A DNA stretch of 64,000 nt from NCBI RefSeq assembly GCF_000585255.1, contig NZ_JANL01000035.1:1-64000 (forward strand). Direction: 5' to 3'. A program made the position numbers and the translations under genes. The notes beneath the pieces are model-generated. The model was not told where the DNA came from and did no database searches. It saw only the letters and a list, made by a program, of their open reading frames with translations. Below, in pieces: positions 60,502 to 64,000 of this stretch. Every line of letters starts with the position of its first letter. Within the stretch, counting starts at the first letter, position 1. Origin of the DNA: Alkalibacterium sp. AK22 (GTDB lineage: Bacteria; Bacillota; Bacilli; Lactobacillales; Carnobacteriaceae_A).

Positions 60502-62184
60502 TTACAATTCAAATTTTTCGACGATCTGATTCAGCTCTTCTGCCAAGCGGGACAGTTCCTCCGAACTGGCTGATACTTCCTGCATGGTCGAGTTGGCCTG
60601 CTGAGCCGACGCTGACGTCTGCTGAATGCCCGCTGCTGACTGCTGGCTGACGGACGCAATTTCTTCCACATGTGCATTCATCTGAACAGTCTGTTCTTTG
60701 TTGCTTTTTAGTTTCTGACTAATAATCTGGATTGTCTTTTCCATCTTTTCAACAGAAGAAGCAATCGTTTCAAAGGTCTGACCCGTCTGGTGGATCTGAG
60801 TCGTCCCCTTCTGCACTTCGCTGTAGCCGTCTTTTAAAGCGGTCGAAACAGTAAGCGATTCAGCCTGCATCCCCTTGACAATCGACGTGATTTCGCCAAC
60901 CGAACCAGATACCTGCTCGGCCAGCTTTCTCACTTCTTCAGCTACTACGGCAAAGCCCTTACCCTGCTCGCCTGCACGGGCCGCTTCAATTGCTGCATTC
61001 AAAGCTAGAAGATTGGTCTGTTCAGCAATTTCTTCAATAACGGTTACCAGTGAGGAGACTTCTCTGGACTTGGCATCCAGCCCCTGCATGCCGGAAACTG
61101 ACTGCTGAAACAGCTTGTCGATCCGCTGCATTTGCGTAACGGACGAATCCATCATCGCCTTTCCCTCTCCGGTCAGCAGTCGGACTTTGCTGGAATCAGA
61201 ATGTACCCCGGCACTGTCCTTTACAGACTGTTCAATAGTCTCCACAAAAGTCCCCATGCTGGCCGACAGGTCATTGGTATGGATCGCCTGCGATTCTGCT
61301 CCTGATGTCAGCTCCTGCATAGTCAAGGCAATCTGATCAGACCCCTGAACCACTTCCGTCGTCGATTGCATCAACTCCTCGCTCGCACTCAGAACCTGAT
61401 GCGTTGCCTGAGATACTGACGAGATGATGCTTTTCAGTTCTTCTTGCATCTTGCTGGTCGCCTGTTCCAGGAGACCAATTTCGTCTTTGCGCTTCGTTTT
61501 CAGTACCTGCCCAGTTAGTTTACCTGAAGCCACCTGATTCAGCTTCTCAGAGACTCTGGCTAGCGGCTGCCCGATTACTTTCCCCATTGTCAAACCGACA
61601 ATCACTGCAAAAACAGTCGCCAATAGACTAGCTCCTATAATTAGGGTGACCAGTCTCATGTAAATGGCCTGGTTTTCTAGATAGGCTGCTTGAGACAGGC
61701 CTTCTTTCATATCCAGCAAGTCATTCAAGTACATGTTGGCTGCTCCGTACCAGGATCCCCCCTGCCGGATACCGACCAGAGAATCCATATAGTCCCCTTC
61801 GGCCAGTGCCTCTGACGTTTCCACAATGATTTCAGAATAGTTTTCCCAGCTGCGGTTCAGCTGGCCCACCAGTTCCGCCTCCTCTTCCCCCATCACCCGG
61901 TTATTATAAGCCACCAGCAGCTCGTCAATCCGCTCCACATTTTCGAGCGCCGGTTCCCCTCTGGTCGCATCCGAATTGATGACCCCCGTCAGCATATGGA
62001 CCCGGGTGTTTTCCATCAGCTGACTGATTTCTGCCAACAGTAAAGTCGGCTGGAGTCTGTCTTCATAAAGCTGTTCCGCATTACTGTTCATACGCCTGAT
62101 TCCCAGAAAAGCTCCCGCTCCCAGTAGCAAAACCACGATTGCCAGAATGATATAGGATCCCAGTATTTTTGTTGTTATCTTCAT
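60502..62184 (-). CDS. Methyl-accepting chemotaxis protein
   Basis: Transmembrane chemoreceptor that feeds CheA/CheW and flagellar control. It has 560 residues. TM1 (about 9-28), then an extracytoplasmic four-helix-bundle sensor (about 29-175), TM2 (about 177-200), HAMP ([26 protein letters not shown]) and a long signalling coiled coil. The highly conserved hairpin is [41 protein letters not shown]. The C-terminus has no NWETF-like CheR tether. No che or fla genes are in the window; its presence implies a motile organism. The ligand is unknown. GGGGG precedes the ATG. Confidence 0.93.
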   Translation of the reverse strand: MKITTKILGSYIILAIVVLLLGAGAFLGIRRMNSNAEQLYEDRLQPTLLLAEISQLMENTRVHMLTGVINSDATRGEPALENVERIDELLVAYNNRVMGEEEAELVGQLNRSWENYSEIIVETSEALAEGDYMDSLVGIRQGGSWYGAANMYLNDLLDMKEGLSQAAYLENQAIYMRLVTLIIGASLLATVFAVIVGLTMGKVIGQPLARVSEKLNQVASGKLTGQVLKTKRKDEIGLLEQATSKMQEELKSIISSVSQATHQVLSASEELMQSTTEVVQGSDQIALTMQELTSGAESQAIHTNDLSASMGTFVETIEQSVKDSAGVHSDSSKVRLLTGEGKAMMDSSVTQMQRIDKLFQQSVSGMQGLDAKSREVSSLVTVIEEIAEQTNLLALNAAIEAARAGEQGKGFAVVAEEVRKLAEQVSGSVGEITSIVKGMQAESLTVSTALKDGYSEVQKGTTQIHQTGQTFETIASSVEKMEKTIQIISQKLKSNKEQTVQMNAHVEEIASVSQQSAAGIQQTSASAQQANSTMQEVSASSEELSRLAEELNQIVEKFEL

Positions 62185-62349
62185 TCTTTTTCCCCCATGC
62201 TATGTATGTATAAAGGTAAGCAATCTATGCCCCCTCCCTTTTTATTATCGGAGAATCCACCGGTAAATTAAGTTTCCTAGGATATATTTTGTATCAAAAG
62301 CTCATGCGTATACGTTTTCATTTATTTCCATAGCATTTTTTTCAATTTG

Positions 62350-62382
62350 TGTTACTATCTTAAATAAGAATTGTTACGATTT
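62350..62382 (+). promoter_or_regulatory. Extended -10 promoter with Zur-like box before the COG0523 gene
   Basis: TG-T-TACTAT (62350-62358) is an extended -10. Immediately downstream, 62362-62382 matches the B. subtilis Zur box (AAATCGTAAT-N-ATTACGATTT) at 17 of 21 positions. The right half TTACGATTT is intact; the left half AAAT...AAT is diverged. Binding would cover the transcription start. Confidence 0.55.
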
Positions 62383-62400
62383 AATAAAGGAGACTGAGAA

Positions 62401-63540
62401 ATGAAACACATCCCCGTTACTGTATTATCCGGCTATTTAGGATCCGGAAAAACGACATACTTATTGAATGCCTTAGAAAACAGAACACACCAGCGGTTAG
62501 GTATCATCGTCAATGATTTTTCTCAAAAAAATGTGGATGCAGATATAATTAAACGCTCGCCTTATTTCAAAAAAACGGATGTCCTCATTCCTTTATCGGA
62601 CGGCAGTATCAGTTCCGATTTACTGCCTGAACTGGAAGCTGCCCTGTTTCAGCTTGCCTTGTTTGAAAACGTCGATCACATCTTTATTGAAGCTTCCGGT
62701 GTCGCAACGCCTAGAACGCTAGCACAACTCGTGACGCAGGCAGTCAACGCAGAAAACGTCAAACTCAGTGATCTCACACATCTGAGAGCTATGGTGACCG
62801 TAGTTGACTCCGCCAGAATCAGCCAGCAGTTTGATCAAAAAAACGGCAAGTACAATCACGCCTTTCTTGACAGCAATCAGCTGATCATCAACCAGATTGA
62901 ATACTGCGATTTACTTGTTTTAAATAAACTGGACCTGGTTACTAAAAAAGATCGCCAATATATCCTGGACCTGCTTCAGACCCTCCAGCCCAGTGCCCAG
63001 CTGATCCAGACCACCTTTTCTCAGGTCTCCACTGATCTGCTGTTCGATACCCAGCTTTTTGATCATAGCCAAAAACTGCTGGATGATTGGGATACAGAAG
63101 ACTTGTCCCAAAGAGAGAGACAGGCTAGAGGCGGGATAGAGTCTTTTGTTTACCACAGAAGACGCCCATTCCATCCTGAACGTCTCGATGCCTGGCTTGA
63201 CCGCTGGCCTCAAGCCGTGACCCGCTGTAAAGGAGTTTTGTGGCTGATTACTCAGCCTGAAACTGTAATCAAAATTTCTCAGTCAGGCAGAGCCATGGAT
63301 ATTGTCCCTGCCGGCTACTGGATAGCCTCTTTGAAGACCTGGGAAATCGAAAAGATGTTCGATGTCCGACCTCATTTGAAAGACATCTGGCACGAGCGCT
63401 TTGGTGACCGGATGACCGAGCTGGTCTTCATCGGTAAAGATATGGACAAGGATCTCATCACTGAAGGCCTCGATCAGTGCCTTTACAGGGATGACGAAAA
63501 TCCAGCAGACATTCAGGATGTTTTTAAAGCTGCACCGTAA
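62401..63540 (+). CDS. COG0523 (G3E/CobW) GTPase with CxCC replaced by SxSS
   Basis: G3E GTPases of this family act as metal chaperones; several respond to zinc starvation. It has 379 residues. Walker A is SGYLGSGKTT (10-19). Where the family normally has GCICC, this protein reads LSDGSISSDLL: Gly68, Ser69, Ile70, Ser71, Ser72. All three cysteines are serine. FIEASGVATP is the switch region, and VLNKLDLV the guanine-specificity NKxD. The C-terminal CobW domain has GGIESFVYHRRRPFHPERLDAWLD. AAAGGAG precedes the ATG. The Zur-like box suggests zinc control. With the thiols lost, metal binding must differ. Confidence 0.88.
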   Translation: MKHIPVTVLSGYLGSGKTTYLLNALENRTHQRLGIIVNDFSQKNVDADIIKRSPYFKKTDVLIPLSDGSISSDLLPELEAALFQLALFENVDHIFIEASGVATPRTLAQLVTQAVNAENVKLSDLTHLRAMVTVVDSARISQQFDQKNGKYNHAFLDSNQLIINQIEYCDLLVLNKLDLVTKKDRQYILDLLQTLQPSAQLIQTTFSQVSTDLLFDTQLFDHSQKLLDDWDTEDLSQRERQARGGIESFVYHRRRPFHPERLDAWLDRWPQAVTRCKGVLWLITQPETVIKISQSGRAMDIVPAGYWIASLKTWEIEKMFDVRPHLKDIWHERFGDRMTELVFIGKDMDKDLITEGLDQCLYRDDENPADIQDVFKAAP

Positions 63541-63784
63541 GGCTTCCCTAAGTGTGTACACATAAAACGTCTGCTTATTTCCAAAGTCATGTCCCCGACG
63601 TAAGCAACAAGCCTGATGCTATTTTCTTCCTGAAGATTAAACACACCCGCTATCCTGCCTTAGCATGATACACTGTACTTGAGCTATTTACCGTTTCCTT
63701 ACATCCCTTTCCTTCCTGTCACTGGAGTCTGCTTGCGTCTCTTCACTGTCACGGATTGGATGTCATTTTAATAGGAGGTTTGTT
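63541..63784. other. Gap before the last gene
   Basis: No gene seen. A 10-bp perfect palindrome TGTGTACACA lies at about 63553-63562. No clear terminator follows the GTPase gene. Confidence 0.3.
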
Positions 63785-64000
63785 ATGCATACATCTGTGT
63801 TGACTGTTTCCCATCTAAAAAAAGATATCAAGAAGAAAACCATTATCCACGATGTCAGTTTCGACATCAAAGAAGGAGAAATTTTGGGTTTTTTGGGCCC
63901 AAACGGTTCCGGCAAGACGACCACTCTCCGTATGATTGTCGGCCTGTCCAGACCCACAGCTGGTGATGTCGAGATCTGCGGCTATTCTTTGAAAAAGAAC
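63785..64000 (+). CDS. ABC transporter ATPase, N-terminal part (cut by the window end)
   Basis: The first 72 codons are present: MHTSVLTVSHLKKDIKKKTI, then HDVSFDIKEGEILGFLGPNG, Walker A GPNGSGKTT, and TLRMIVGLSRPTAGDVEICGYSL. AGGAGG lies 6 bases before the ATG. The pattern fits exporter-type ATPases of the BcrA/DrrA group. The rest, and any permease gene, lies beyond the window. Confidence 0.85.
   Translation, partial: MHTSVLTVSHLKKDIKKKTIIHDVSFDIKEGEILGFLGPNGSGKTTTLRMIVGLSRPTAGDVEICGYSLKKN

Overview
The window looks like chromosomal DNA of a low-to-mid GC Gram-positive bacterium. Genes start with AGGAGG-like ribosome binding sites, exported proteins are lipoproteins with a lipobox, and sugar genes carry CcpA-type cre sites. 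PhoP-box, MntR-type and Zur-type sites also look Firmicute. A methyl-accepting chemotaxis protein, very acidic exported lipoproteins, an NhaC Na+/H+ antiporter and an OpuAC-like betaine-binding protein suggest a motile, salt- or alkali-adapted Lactobacillales member (Carnobacteriaceae-like). That placement is inference. I see no rRNA, tRNA, CRISPR array, prophage or insertion sequence.

Layout. 0-7 kb: a secreted coiled-coil/3D-domain cell-wall protein, a ppx-ppk polyphosphate operon behind a candidate PhoP box, and a solitary LacI regulator. 7-11 kb: an mnt-type ABC metal importer divergent from its DtxR/MntR regulator. 11-15 kb: a TVP38-like pseudogene with two amber stops, a type I pullulanase and a LysR regulator. 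15-20 kb: an operon for D-3-hydroxybutyrate use (thiolase, CoA-transferase A and B, dehydrogenase, GntP permease) with a cre site near its start. 20-24 kb: an unknown protein, a 51-bp tandem repeat, a YxlEFG-like ABC module and a DUF302 protein. 24-33 kb: a sugar ABC importer with a GH65 phosphorylase and LacI regulator, then an SMP-30 lactonase and an aldo/keto reductase.

33-43 kb: orphan OpuAC-like lipoprotein, NhaC, an Mhq-like dioxygenase/hydrolase pair, an SDR, an ATP-grasp protein, a 2-hydroxyacid dehydrogenase and a DAACS symporter. 42-56 kb: two paralogous flavin amine oxidases, a Ca2+-type P-ATPase, a drug-type ABC pair, a flavodoxin, three small membrane proteins, a glutathionyl-hydroquinone reductase, a frameshifted VOC gene and a DUF4349 lipoprotein. 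55-60 kb: a maltose-type PTS cluster (RpiR regulator, GH4 6-phospho-alpha-glucosidase, EIICB), interrupted by a GNAT gene and a second tandem repeat. 60-64 kb: a chemotaxis receptor, a COG0523 GTPase whose CxCC motif has become SxSS and which sits behind a Zur-like box, and the start of an ABC ATPase cut by the window edge.

Themes are alpha-glucan/maltose use by three routes (pullulanase, GH65 phosphorolysis, PTS plus GH4), metal homeostasis, phosphate storage, quinone/electrophile detoxification and osmotic or sodium stress. The least explained items are the ~51-52 bp two-hairpin repeats at three intergenic loci (about 1, 21.1 and 58.4 kb), the SxSS GTPase, the double-amber pseudogene, and the uncharacterised proteins at 20.5 kb and 49.5-50.7 kb.
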